A stretch of DNA of 7,234 bases from Legionella genomosp. 1. Its GTDB lineage: Bacteria > Pseudomonadota > Gammaproteobacteria > Legionellales > Legionellaceae. Below the pieces are notes generated by a model, which did not search any database, had not been told where the DNA came from, and was given only the letters and a program-made list of their open reading frames with translations. A program made the position numbers and the translations under genes. The DNA lies in assembly GCA_945901145.1 (NCBI GenBank), contig CAMDJY010000076.1, positions 1 to 7,234 of the forward strand. Reading direction: 5' to 3'. Of the stretch, positions 1-7,128 are shown piece by piece (position 1 is the first letter of the stretch; every line of letters begins with the position of its first letter).

Positions 1-3000
1 TATGATAATCTTTATTAAGCTTAAGCTGCTCCCTAATTGCACGTAAAAGTTGTTCTATACTGTAAATTTTAGCATTAATATCATCATATAGCTTTTCTGA
101 TTTTGAAGAGTTAGAATCAAGCATATTATACATCTCGCATTTTTTATACAGCTCGAAATATTCGCTTGTCATAAAGTCTGTTAATTCATTGAGCTCACCA
201 GCATCAATATCAATATCATCAAAAAACTGACCACTTAAAAGGGTTTCCACCATTGAGCCTAATACATCAAGGGAGAATGATTGATTAGCAGTTCCTATGC
301 TATGTAAATGAGAAATATATTTCTGTTCTGATCGCAAATAAGGATTTTTAGGCAATGGAATATTTAAAACACGATTTAGTTCGCTATTCTTATCCGACAA
401 CGCTAAATTTAATCTCTCTTCTATGTTTGAAAAATCCAGCGATAAGTTAAATATAATGTCAACTAATTTATCTAGTTTTGTTTGTGCTACGGTTTTTGCC
501 GCGGAAGTAATGTAAGGGTTTTGACTATCCATAGTTAATTTTTTTAAACAATCAATCTCTTCAATTAGAACACTTTTACATGGTATTAAGAGAATCTTGG
601 CTATAGTAAATTGAAAATCATAAAACATAGCCATAAAATCTGAAGCTTTTGCTGTTGAACCAGGCTCCACATACTTCACTAACAGCTGTTTTTTCAAAGC
701 AATTATATCTGGAGCTTTAACTGCGTAATTTTGAGCAATATCATTGTAATTAATCTCATGAAAAAACATAAGGTTGGCTCTAATGGGGATGTAGTTATAT
801 TCAGCCCTATTACGATAGCGATTCATATTATATGCAGGAAGAATATCGCCATTATTTTTTATTCGATTTAATTCTTCATTGGGTAATTTATCGAACAAAT
901 GAACAACGGTTTCATCATCTGCATTTAAAAATATGCTAAAAAGGTCTTCATGATTTTTTAATATTGAAAAAAGTTTTTTGATAACTGAAGGGGTACGATA
1001 AAAAACCTTAACTTGACTAAGTGAAAAATGCTGCAAAATTTCATTTAGATCATCCACACGGTGAATTGAATCCAAATCATTAATTGCGTGTAGAAGTGTG
1101 TGTGTATCATCATTATATTTTTTCAAAAAATCACGGTAATTTTCTGCAATTGCTAAGCCGCTTTCTGCTGCGCGCGTAATCCACCGAAATCCTTCTAATT
1201 GGTCTTCTTCAATACTATATCCGTTTAAATACATAATACCCAAATTATATTGAGCATTAGGATAAGCAGGATAATCGCGTTTAGCAGCTGCTTCGAATAA
1301 TTGAAAGGCTTTTTGCCAATCTTTTTCAAAACCTCCTGTTCCTGTAAAATACAATGTTCCTAGATAATTTTGCAATGCGGGGAGATTGAGTATCTCGGCT
1401 GTCTTTAACGATTCAATTGCTGCTTCTATTTGGATAGAGTGCGGTAAAAGTTTTTCAAATAATTCTTGTGCTAATTCAATAGTTGATGAATCGTACAATT
1501 TATCAAACTGAAATACACTTAAGGATGCTTGATGTTGAGGGATTCGTTCATCTTGATACTCAACTAGACCAATAAAATCTAATAACCTTTCTTTTTGTAT
1601 ATCGATATTCGTATTCGATGTTATTCCTAATGCTTCATCAATCGGACCCATATCTATATTGCTTATTTGTATACACCTCTGCCAATTTCCTTTCGGCCTC
1701 GCAAAAATTTCCCATAGCTTATGATGATACTCATCATTTTTATTTGCTGCGAATTCAATATACTCATCGAGTGTTACAGCTCCCTCAGCGGATGATTTAT
1801 ATTGCTCTAACAAAGCTGCATATTGCTTATAACTTGAATAAAGCCATACTTTTGTTTCTATTGTCGACCAGCCTGGTTTATGTTGCTGCTCAAAATAATG
1901 CGCATGCGATGCTATATATTCTGAACGATTATTTACTAAGTCAATGTATTGGATACAATAATTTAACCTTTTTTCAAAAGGTAATAAGTTATCCAAACCG
2001 TTTTGATGAGCATATTTTATCAGATTTAATCGTAATGTTTCAGGGAGTGAATCTACAATTCTAGAGATATTTTGATGCTGTGATAATTTCTCTAATATAA
2101 CTTTGATATAGCGCTCTTGCGGTCGTTGTTCTAATAATACATGAAGTAGAAATTTATTTAATTTTTCACGTAATTGAATCGCATTTATTCGTGAACCATG
2201 GCGTTCATATTTGTTTATTAAAATATTAAATGCTTCTTGATATTCTTCTTCTAGCTGTTCTTGTAAAAACGGAAGAATAAGGCCCAATACCTGCCCCCAA
2301 GGCAGCGTAATTGCTTCAGGATGTGGTAAAAATTCAAATAACTGCTCCGCCATTTCTTGAGCTAGTGTTAGCTGTACATGCTCTGAAAGTTTACCAATTT
2401 TAGCACGTGGTATTTTTCTTGTAACTTGTACCTGTAAATTAGAGTTATATTGATTAATTTCTTGCTGCATTAAATCAATGATGTATTGATGTACGTCGGC
2501 AATTGTACTCCGCTTGCCTTGGTCATCTTCATAAAATCGTGAACCCATTTTATCAATAGTTGATGGAATAAGATAATAACGTAGATTAGGCGCATTGGCT
2601 TTAGTAGTTGGAGAAAAACGTGATTCTTCCATAATTTGATCATTAAGACTGCCTGTCATGATTAAAGCTAATGCCTGGCAATATTCGTCTGAAGTTTCTG
2701 ATTCAATTTTTAGTGTATCCCAATCATAAGAAAGCATCGCTTTGATTTGCGCACATTGGAATGCAGTAAGTATCGTTGTAATTTTAGATTTATTAAAATT
2801 ATGATCAGTTTTATCAAAATTCAATTCATGACACGATTCCCCTTGATGCCATTTTTGATGAACGTTTTTATACCAAGTATGGAATGCGTTCTTAAATGTC
2901 TCTAATACAGCTTCTTCGGGTTGCCAGTAGTCTTCTGAGCTAATACTACCCTTTGCTTTTTCATGAAAATCTAAGGCATAACCATACTCCGATACTCCCG

Positions 3001-3340
3001 CATCATTCAAATATGCTTTGTATACTTCTCCATTTTGCATAGGGATGAACGTATTGTCCTGATTATTTTTTCTAAAACGATATCTAACCAGTTGGTGGCC
3101 TTTATCTTTGTAATGCTTTAATAATATACAGAATTTAAGTGGGCTAGCATCCTGAGATAACTCAATAACACTAAGTTTTGATGGTAATTGTTCTATCGGC
3201 TGAAGCTCGCTCCATTTATTGTTTTTAAAGTCATCGGCTACTTCATACCCCAAGATATTTGCAGATTCAGCTACAACGAATCTAATCCAGGTGTAATTAT
3301 CACGATCGCTTTTAATCGCATAGGGTCCGATTTTTGGCAT
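1..3340 (-). CDS. Very long Sel1-repeat-containing protein, C-terminus beyond the window edge
   Basis: An uninterrupted minus-strand frame of 1113 codons starts at ATG 3340-3338 and is still open at the left edge. I checked all in-frame triplets for stops and found none. The ATG is the only start: the next in-frame triplet of note upstream is a TGA at 3361-3359. The product begins MPKIGPYAIKSDRDNYTW, with no signal peptide and no obvious membrane segment, so it is probably soluble. Residues about 655-733 hold two Sel1-like (TPR-related) helical repeats; recognisable cores are LGTLYFTGTGGFEKDWQKAF with a following AAAKRD, and AQYNLGIMYLNGYSIEEDQ with a following RAAESGLAIA. Sel1 repeats generally act as protein-protein scaffolds. 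Residues 1-650 and 735-1113 look helix-rich and hydrophilic, and I recognise no enzymatic motif. Large Sel1 proteins are common in Legionellales, some acting on host cells, but an effector role here is speculation because the C-terminus is missing. It lies 71 bp after tnpR in the same direction and has its own promoter. Confidence 0.9.
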   Translation of the reverse strand, partial: MPKIGPYAIKSDRDNYTWIRFVVAESANILGYEVADDFKNNKWSELQPIEQLPSKLSVIELSQDASPLKFCILLKHYKDKGHQLVRYRFRKNNQDNTFIPMQNGEVYKAYLNDAGVSEYGYALDFHEKAKGSISSEDYWQPEEAVLETFKNAFHTWYKNVHQKWHQGESCHELNFDKTDHNFNKSKITTILTAFQCAQIKAMLSYDWDTLKIESETSDEYCQALALIMTGSLNDQIMEESRFSPTTKANAPNLRYYLIPSTIDKMGSRFYEDDQGKRSTIADVHQYIIDLMQQEINQYNSNLQVQVTRKIPRAKIGKLSEHVQLTLAQEMAEQLFEFLPHPEAITLPWGQVLGLILPFLQEQLEEEYQEAFNILINKYERHGSRINAIQLREKLNKFLLHVLLEQRPQERYIKVILEKLSQHQNISRIVDSLPETLRLNLIKYAHQNGLDNLLPFEKRLNYCIQYIDLVNNRSEYIASHAHYFEQQHKPGWSTIETKVWLYSSYKQYAALLEQYKSSAEGAVTLDEYIEFAANKNDEYHHKLWEIFARPKGNWQRCIQISNIDMGPIDEALGITSNTNIDIQKERLLDFIGLVEYQDERIPQHQASLSVFQFDKLYDSSTIELAQELFEKLLPHSIQIEAAIESLKTAEILNLPALQNYLGTLYFTGTGGFEKDWQKAFQLFEAAAKRDYPAYPNAQYNLGIMYLNGYSIEEDQLEGFRWITRAAESGLAIAENYRDFLKKYNDDTHTLLHAINDLDSIHRVDDLNEILQHFSLSQVKVFYRTPSVIKKLFSILKNHEDLFSIFLNADDETVVHLFDKLPNEELNRIKNNGDILPAYNMNRYRNRAEYNYIPIRANLMFFHEINYNDIAQNYAVKAPDIIALKKQLLVKYVEPGSTAKASDFMAMFYDFQFTIAKILLIPCKSVLIEEIDCLKKLTMDSQNPYITSAAKTVAQTKLDKLVDIIFNLSLDFSNIEERLNLALSDKNSELNRVLNIPLPKNPYLRSEQKYISHLHSIGTANQSFSLDVLGSMVETLLSGQFFDDIDIDAGELNELTDFMTSEYFELYKKCEMYNMLDSNSSKSEKLYDDINAKIYSIEQLLRAIREQLKLNKDYH
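1141..1378 (-). other. Two Sel1-like repeats within the long protein (about residues 655-733)
   Basis: The two units, each about 36-40 residues, follow the Sel1 pattern of A/Q-x-x-L-G-x-x-Y-x-x-G, a short loop with an acidic residue, an A/G-F-x-x-F/W helix, then A-A-x-x-G/D. The first contains NYLGTLYFTGTGGFEKDW and FEAAAKRD; the second contains QYNLGIMYLNGYSIEEDQ and ITRAAESGLAIAE. This is the only domain I can name in the protein. Other degenerate repeats could flank it but are not clear by eye. Confidence 0.75.
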
Positions 3341-3372
3341 GATATACTTGAAATTAAATCAAACATGTTATT

Positions 3373-3381
3373 ATTATAGCA
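3373..3381 (-). promoter_or_regulatory. Extended -10 promoter for the Sel1-repeat gene
   Basis: On the minus strand the sequence reads TGCTATAAT, a perfect extended -10 (TGnTATAAT). Its predicted start site lies about 25 bases before the ATG at 3340. The position 17 bp further upstream is an A-tract (minus-strand AAAAAA at 3401-3396) rather than a TTGACA box, which fits an extended -10 promoter. The Shine-Dalgarno is weak (AAG in CAAGTATATCATG). The gene therefore probably has its own promoter and may also receive read-through from tnpR. Confidence 0.6.
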
Positions 3382-3395
3382 CAACAAACAGAGCA

Positions 3396-3411
3396 TTTTT
3401 TTGAAAAAAAA
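3396..3411. repeat. T7-G-A8 dyad between tnpR and the Sel1-repeat gene
   Basis: Seven T, one G and eight A form an A/T-only inverted repeat immediately after the tnpR stop (3414-3412). It has no GC stem, so it would be a poor intrinsic terminator. It overlaps the -35/UP position of the downstream promoter, where A-tracts often help promoter activity. Either role, or none, is possible. Confidence 0.35.
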
Positions 3412-4035
3412 TCAATCAATTAATTTAATACGTAAAGAGCGCTTATTAATATATGTATTAAGAGCAATATGACTTGTATAACCAAGAACCTTGGCAATCT
3501 TTCTGGCTGACAATCCATATCCAAGTAACTCTTTAATTTTCTCAACATCTTTATCAAATTTACTTTTCTGTATTGTCCCTTTTGGTTTACCAAGTTTAAC
3601 ACCTTGTACCTTTTTAGCATGCAAAGCTTCTTTTGTTCGGATACTTACCATGTCTCGCTCAAGCTCTGCAAACAGCGAAAAGAGCGTGATGATAATTTTT
3701 GAATTCATGTCATGCTGTGCAATGTCTAAATTTTGTTTAATTATAATTATGCGGATACTGCGTTTAATCATGGCATTGACCAGCGCAATAATTTCCGCTG
3801 TACTTCTGCCTAAACGGCTCAACTCTGTAACAACCAGTGTGTCGGCATCATCAAGTGTTTGCATCAACTCATCGATTCGACGTTGCTTACTCGTTTTTCG
3901 AGAAGAGATTGTAATCTCAATAAATGAATCGATTTTTAAAGATTTATTTCTAGCAAATTCCAGCAACTCAAGTTTTTGATGACTCAAGTCTTGTTTGTCG
4001 GTCGAAGCGCGCAAATAAGCAACAATTTTACCCAT
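3412..4035 (-). CDS. tnpR: Serine resolvase/invertase of a Tn3-family transposon (TnpR)
   Basis: This 207-residue protein is full length for the resolvase/invertase family and has no frameshift. The N-terminal catalytic domain starts with YLRASTDKQ, placing the nucleophile at Ser11 with Arg9 beside it. ELSRLGRS at residues 71-78 supplies the arginines Arg74 and Arg77. FAELERDMVSIRTKEAL at about 122-138 is the long E-helix that mediates dimerisation. GVKLGKPKG at 145-153 leads into a C-terminal helix-turn-helix (about 172-200, LSARKIAKVLGY) that would bind res half-sites. In Tn3 transposition this enzyme resolves the cointegrate by recombination at res. It is divergent from tnpA across a 136-bp gap, the usual arrangement for this subgroup. 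The ATG at 4035 gives the expected N-terminus; no strong ribosome binding site is visible. Serine invertases share these motifs, but the partner tnpA makes resolvase the better call. Confidence 0.9.
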   Translation of the reverse strand: MGKIVAYLRASTDKQDLSHQKLELLEFARNKSLKIDSFIEITISSRKTSKQRRIDELMQTLDDADTLVVTELSRLGRSTAEIIALVNAMIKRSIRIIIIKQNLDIAQHDMNSKIIITLFSLFAELERDMVSIRTKEALHAKKVQGVKLGKPKGTIQKSKFDKDVEKIKELLGYGLSARKIAKVLGYTSHIALNTYINKRSLRIKLID

Positions 4036-4045
4036 AAATTTAGCC

Positions 4046-4060
4046 CGTTAACTCTTAACG
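4046..4060. repeat. Dyad 1 in candidate res region, upstream of tnpR
   Basis: The 6-bp arms CGTTAA and TTAACG are separated by CTC. The dyad lies 11 bp before the tnpR start codon, where it could act as a resolvase subsite or tnpR operator. Confidence 0.5.
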
Positions 4061-4091
4061 TATTTTTTCAATTAAAATAATACAAATTGAT

Positions 4092-4104
4092 ATTGCATTG
4101 CAAT
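4092..4104. repeat. Dyad 2 in candidate res region
   Basis: ATTGCATTGCAAT is a perfect 6-bp inverted repeat around a single central T. It lies midway between the other two dyads. Confidence 0.5.
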
Positions 4105-4133
4105 CTATTTCGATTGTATATTTGAGGTCTATT

Positions 4134-4147
4134 ATAACGGTCGTTAT
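4134..4147. repeat. Dyad 3 in candidate res region, possible crossover site
   Basis: The 6-bp arms ATAACG and CGTTAT flank a central GT dinucleotide. Serine resolvases cut with a 2-bp stagger at the centre of a near-symmetric site, so the 2-bp centre makes this the most plausible crossover subsite. It lies 24 bp before the tnpA start codon. Confidence 0.4.
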
Positions 4148-4160
4148 CCAATAATCAAAA

Positions 4161-4166
4161 TATAAT
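4161..4166 (+). promoter_or_regulatory. Consensus TATAAT just before the tnpA start codon
   Basis: A perfect TATAAT ends 5 bases before the ATG at 4172. If it is a -10 box, transcription would begin at or next to the start codon and give a leaderless message. No good -35 box or TGn extension precedes it, so it may be chance in AT-rich DNA. No Shine-Dalgarno is visible before this ATG. Confidence 0.3.
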
Positions 4167-4171
4167 GTCAT

Positions 4172-4264
4172 ATGCGCGCAAGTAATGAAAGACTTACCAT
4201 TCTATCAGAAGCAGAACAAGCTGCCCTCTATGAATTGCCCAATTTTGATGATGAGCAACGTTGA
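4172..4264 (+). pseudogene. tnpA: N-terminal stub of Tn3-family transposase (DUF4158 start), cut off by deletion and frameshift
   Basis: The frame from ATG 4172 gives 30 residues, starting MRASNERLTILSEAEQAALY and ending in FDDEQR, then TGA at 4262-4264. This is the characteristic beginning of DUF4158 Tn3-type transposases (ILS-x-AEQ-x-ALY-x-LP-x-FDDEQR-L). In intact relatives DUF4158 continues for well over 100 more residues and contributes DNA binding at the terminal repeats. Here it stops at once, and the next recognisable transposase sequence, in another frame, belongs after that domain. A deletion plus a 1-base phase change therefore joins the two parts. Confidence 0.8.
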
Positions 4265-6021
4265 TTAAAACATCATTATCTGAAGCAGATAAATTATCCT
4301 TGCATCATTTATTACAAGAGGAAGAGACATTATCCGGTCTAGAAGAACTCAAGCGTGATGCCAAGGATTTTAAAGCCAGAATGATGGATAAAGAACGCGA
4401 TAAACTCGTTACAATAAAACCGTTGTACTTAATAGCAAAGTTATTGTTACCAATGCTTAAGTTATCTCAACAAAATATCACCTATTATGCAAGCCTTGTA
4501 CATTACTACGGTATTTATGAGTTACGTGTAAAAATAAAGCCAGAACAGTCTTACTTATATCTATTGTGCTATATCTGGCAACGCTATCGACAGTTGGATG
4601 ATAATTTAATGGACGCCTTTTGCATCCATCTCAAACAATTTGAAGATTCTCTAAAAACAAAATCTAGGGAGGCACATACTGAATATGTAATGGGTCAGCA
4701 AACAGAGTTGGGAGCCATGCGCCGCTTAGCCAAGTTTTTTGTTGCTGATGAGGTTGCAGACGACACGAGATTTGGTGACGTACGACAAGAAGCTTTTACA
4801 AAAGTTAACTCCAAAGAAAAACTACAAGAGCAGATGAGTAATCTTGATGAAAAAGAGCTCACTGAAATCGATTTTTACTGGAAAACAATTGATCAACAGT
4901 TTCATAAATACAAACTGCACTTACGTCCCTTATTGATGACGTTGGATTTTTCAAGTGTTATAGTGGACAATCCGTGGCTCATTGCTATAAATTGGTTAAA
5001 GAAAACATTTAACGCCGAAAAACAGCTTCACCAGTGGCCGATAGAAGATTGTCCTGAAAAAACACTACCTAAACGCTTGAAGGCTTACCTTATTAACACC
5101 AACTCTAAAGGGAAACAGCGATTAAATGCCGATCGTTATGAATTTTGGATTTATCGGCAACTTAAAAAACGTATTAAATCGGGTAATCTTCATATTGAAG
5201 ACAGCATACACAACCGCTCATTACAACAAGAATTGCAGGCAGCCTTTGACAAAGGCGCATTGACAGCGCCGTTGGATATCCCTGCGTTAAAACAACCGAT
5301 TCAGCAATTACTAGATTTGCGCTTTTCTGAATTACATAAACAGTGGGTGAGCTTCAATGATGCTTTCACACAAGGCAAGCTTAAGCATCTTCATTATGAC
5401 GAAAAAACCAAAACCCTACATTTCAAAAAAACAAATGATAATCAAGATGAAGAGCTTCACCATCAGTTTTATGAACAACTCCCATTGTGTGATATTGCAG
5501 ATATACTCCGATTTGTTAATGACGCCAGTCGTTATTCACTAGCATTTACGCATATCCAACCACGCTACAGTAAACTATTTGTTAATGAAAACGGTTTAAT
5601 CGCAACCATTATCGCGCAAGCATTAAATAACGGCAATCTCAACATGGCCGATATCTCGGATATCCCATATGATACGTTGCTTGATACCTATCAATCTCGC
5701 TTACGTTTACGAACGCTAAAGCAAGCAAATGACATCATTAGTGATGATATTTCTAAAATGCCGATATTTCCTTATAATTCCGCGATACTATCCAAACTAA
5801 AAATCAAATACGAAGCCGAAGGAAATCACAAGGCGTTAGCTCGACTAAAAAAAATTTCACCAGTAGCTTGGCGGCACATCCATTTCCAAGGACATTTTAT
5901 CTTCTCGAATAATGCCAAGCTCATTGATCTGGATATGATTGTAAAGAATTTAGTTTTACAAAGTAAAAAAGATAAAATAACAACTAAAAATCAGCAGGAT
6001 GTATATGCGCACACAGCATAG
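4261..6021 (+). CDS. tnpA: Tn3-family transposase remnant lacking the DDE catalytic core
   Basis: This 586-residue frame opens with a TTG at 4261 whose last two bases begin the stop codon of the stub. Residues 1-504 match the linker and scaffold part of Tn3-family transposases: LSEADK, IKPLYLIAKLLLP, NITYYASLVHYYGIYELR, YLYLLCYIWQRYRQLDDNLM, and later LPLCDIADILRFVNDAS, FTHIQPRYSKLF and NGNLNMADIS. At residue 505 the chain passes from KMPIFP, which normally precedes the DGQ/DGT catalytic Asp motif, straight to YNSAILSKLK, which normally lies near the C-terminus. The intended end follows (KISPVAWRHIHFQGHFIF). The DGQ, TDT and RGE-type segments carrying the DDE triad are absent, so the product cannot catalyse transposition. 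Intact relatives are about 1000 residues. The frame has stayed open, so a protein could still be made and might dimerise with intact transposase. The gene is otherwise a pseudogene. Confidence 0.88.
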   Translation: MIKTSLSEADKLSLHHLLQEEETLSGLEELKRDAKDFKARMMDKERDKLVTIKPLYLIAKLLLPMLKLSQQNITYYASLVHYYGIYELRVKIKPEQSYLYLLCYIWQRYRQLDDNLMDAFCIHLKQFEDSLKTKSREAHTEYVMGQQTELGAMRRLAKFFVADEVADDTRFGDVRQEAFTKVNSKEKLQEQMSNLDEKELTEIDFYWKTIDQQFHKYKLHLRPLLMTLDFSSVIVDNPWLIAINWLKKTFNAEKQLHQWPIEDCPEKTLPKRLKAYLINTNSKGKQRLNADRYEFWIYRQLKKRIKSGNLHIEDSIHNRSLQQELQAAFDKGALTAPLDIPALKQPIQQLLDLRFSELHKQWVSFNDAFTQGKLKHLHYDEKTKTLHFKKTNDNQDEELHHQFYEQLPLCDIADILRFVNDASRYSLAFTHIQPRYSKLFVNENGLIATIIAQALNNGNLNMADISDIPYDTLLDTYQSRLRLRTLKQANDIISDDISKMPIFPYNSAILSKLKIKYEAEGNHKALARLKKISPVAWRHIHFQGHFIFSNNAKLIDLDMIVKNLVLQSKKDKITTKNQQDVYAHTA

Positions 6022-6054
6022 AAAGCAAAATAATGTTACTTCTTGGATAATTTT

Positions 6055-7098
6055 ATGAATAAGCATCTAGCAAACAAGTCAGATCACGTACCTTTATTGA
6101 CAGATATTCAGCACCTTATTAATCAGGCCAGACAAAAAGTGGCGTCGGTAGTAAATGCCGAATTAACAATGTTATATTGGAAAGTTGGTTATCGTATCAA
6201 TATTGAAGTACTGAAAGATGAGCGTGCGGAGTATGGCCAATCTATCATTGAAGATCTAGCGCGTAGCTTAACAATAGAATATGGTCGCTCATTTGAGGAA
6301 AAAAACTTGCGCCGGATGATTCAATTTGCTGAACTGTTTCCCGATGAAAAGATTGTCGCTGCACTGCGGCGACAATTGAGTTGGACTCATTTTAAGTCAT
6401 TAATTCCATTAAAAGATCCATTGAAGCGTGATTTTTATGCTGAAATGTGTCGTATTGAGCGATGGACTACGCGCACTCTAGAAAAACAGATCAAGTCTAT
6501 GTTATTTGAGCGTACAGCGCTTTCCAAAAAACCAGAAGAATTAATTCGTCATGAAATTGATGTCTTGCGTGAGTCTGATAAAGTCAGTACAGATTTAATT
6601 TTAAAGGATCCCTATATTTTAGATTTTCTTGGTATGAAAGATCGATATCTTGAAAAGGATCTGGAAGATGCTATATTGCGCGAGATTGAGTGCTTTTTAT
6701 TAGAGTTAGGCACAGGATTCAGCTTTATAGCTCGACAAAAACGCATACAAATAGACCATCGTGATTATTACATTGACCTATTATTTTATAATCGGCGGCT
6801 TCGGAGAATGTGCGCTTTGGATTTGAAACTGGGTGAGTTCGACGCAGCTTACAAAGGTCAGATGGAGTTGTATCTACGTTGGCTAGCAAAATATGAGCAA
6901 GAGCCAGGTGAAAATCCACCATTAGGGAGCATATTATGCACTGGAAAAACGCATGAACAAATTGAACTGTTAGAATTGGATAAAAGTGGCATTCACGTTG
7001 CTGAGCATATCACAACGCTGCCACCTAAAGCCGAATTACAGAAAAAGCTACATCAATCTATTGAGTTTGCTCTTCAGAGGTTCGTAAATAAGGATTAA
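6055..7098 (+). CDS. DUF1016 (YhcG-like) PD-(D/E)XK nuclease family protein
   Basis: The ATG at 6055 gives 347 residues. An in-frame TTG at 6043 would add four, but GGA at 6045-6047 is a short Shine-Dalgarno seven bases before the ATG, which favours 6055. Numbering here is from the TTG. The N-terminal DUF1016_N half (about 20-160) shows LLTDIQHLINQARQKV, LYWKVGYRI, YGQSIIEDLARSL and FEEKNLRRMIQFAELFP, followed by LSWTHFKSLI. The C-terminal nuclease half (about 190-345) has FLLELGTGFSFIARQKRI, then IDLLFYNRRL with Asp245, LDLKLGEF with Asp260 and Lys262, and YKGQMELYL with Gln273, the D...(D/E)xK...Q layout of the fold. All key positions are present. The family is often found near restriction-modification loci and on mobile DNA and is presumed to cut DNA; its target is not known from sequence. 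It lies 33 bp after tnpA on the same strand, probably one transcript, and before the candidate right transposon end, so it looks like transposon cargo. Confidence 0.9.
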   Translation: MNKHLANKSDHVPLLTDIQHLINQARQKVASVVNAELTMLYWKVGYRINIEVLKDERAEYGQSIIEDLARSLTIEYGRSFEEKNLRRMIQFAELFPDEKIVAALRRQLSWTHFKSLIPLKDPLKRDFYAEMCRIERWTTRTLEKQIKSMLFERTALSKKPEELIRHEIDVLRESDKVSTDLILKDPYILDFLGMKDRYLEKDLEDAILREIECFLLELGTGFSFIARQKRIQIDHRDYYIDLLFYNRRLRRMCALDLKLGEFDAAYKGQMELYLRWLAKYEQEPGENPPLGSILCTGKTHEQIELLELDKSGIHVAEHITTLPPKAELQKKLHQSIEFALQRFVNKD

Positions 7099-7128
7099 TG
7101 AACAAAAGTTGTCCGGAAATTCCGACGG

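Larger units (their letters stand above)
4036..4171. promoter_or_regulatory. Divergent tnpR-tnpA regulatory region, candidate res site
   Basis: In Tn3 elements with divergent tnpR and tnpA, the gap holds res and the promoters, and resolvase binding there represses both genes. This 136-bp gap has three short dyads: CGTTAA-CTC-TTAACG (4046-4060), ATTGCA-T-TGCAAT (4092-4104) and ATAACG-GT-CGTTAT (4134-4147). Their centres are about 45 and 43 bp apart, close to four helical turns. The arm sequences are not identical, so calling them three resolvase subsites is inference. Confidence 0.6.

Noticed and set aside
402..410. ACGCTAA match to the inner end of a Tn3 terminal repeat
   Set aside because: Only 7 bases match, inside the open frame of the Sel1-repeat gene, and the surrounding bases do not match the candidate IRR.
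1095..1112. GT-rich microsatellite-like run
   Set aside because: The run is only about five GT units within the coding frame (Thr-His codons), too short to suggest phase variation.
1618..2064. Plus-strand open frame of 148 codons
   Set aside because: It lies wholly antisense to the unbroken minus-strand Sel1-repeat gene, shows no recognisable domain, and is a shadow.
3188..3379. Plus-strand open frame of 63 codons
   Set aside because: It is antisense to the start of the Sel1-repeat gene and covers its promoter; no family features.
3491..3979. Plus-strand open frame of 162 codons
   Set aside because: It is antisense to the well-supported resolvase; its Ser/Leu-rich composition is typical of a shadow frame.
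6725..6922. Minus-strand open frame of 65 codons
   Set aside because: It overlaps the catalytic part of the DUF1016 gene in antisense and has no domain.
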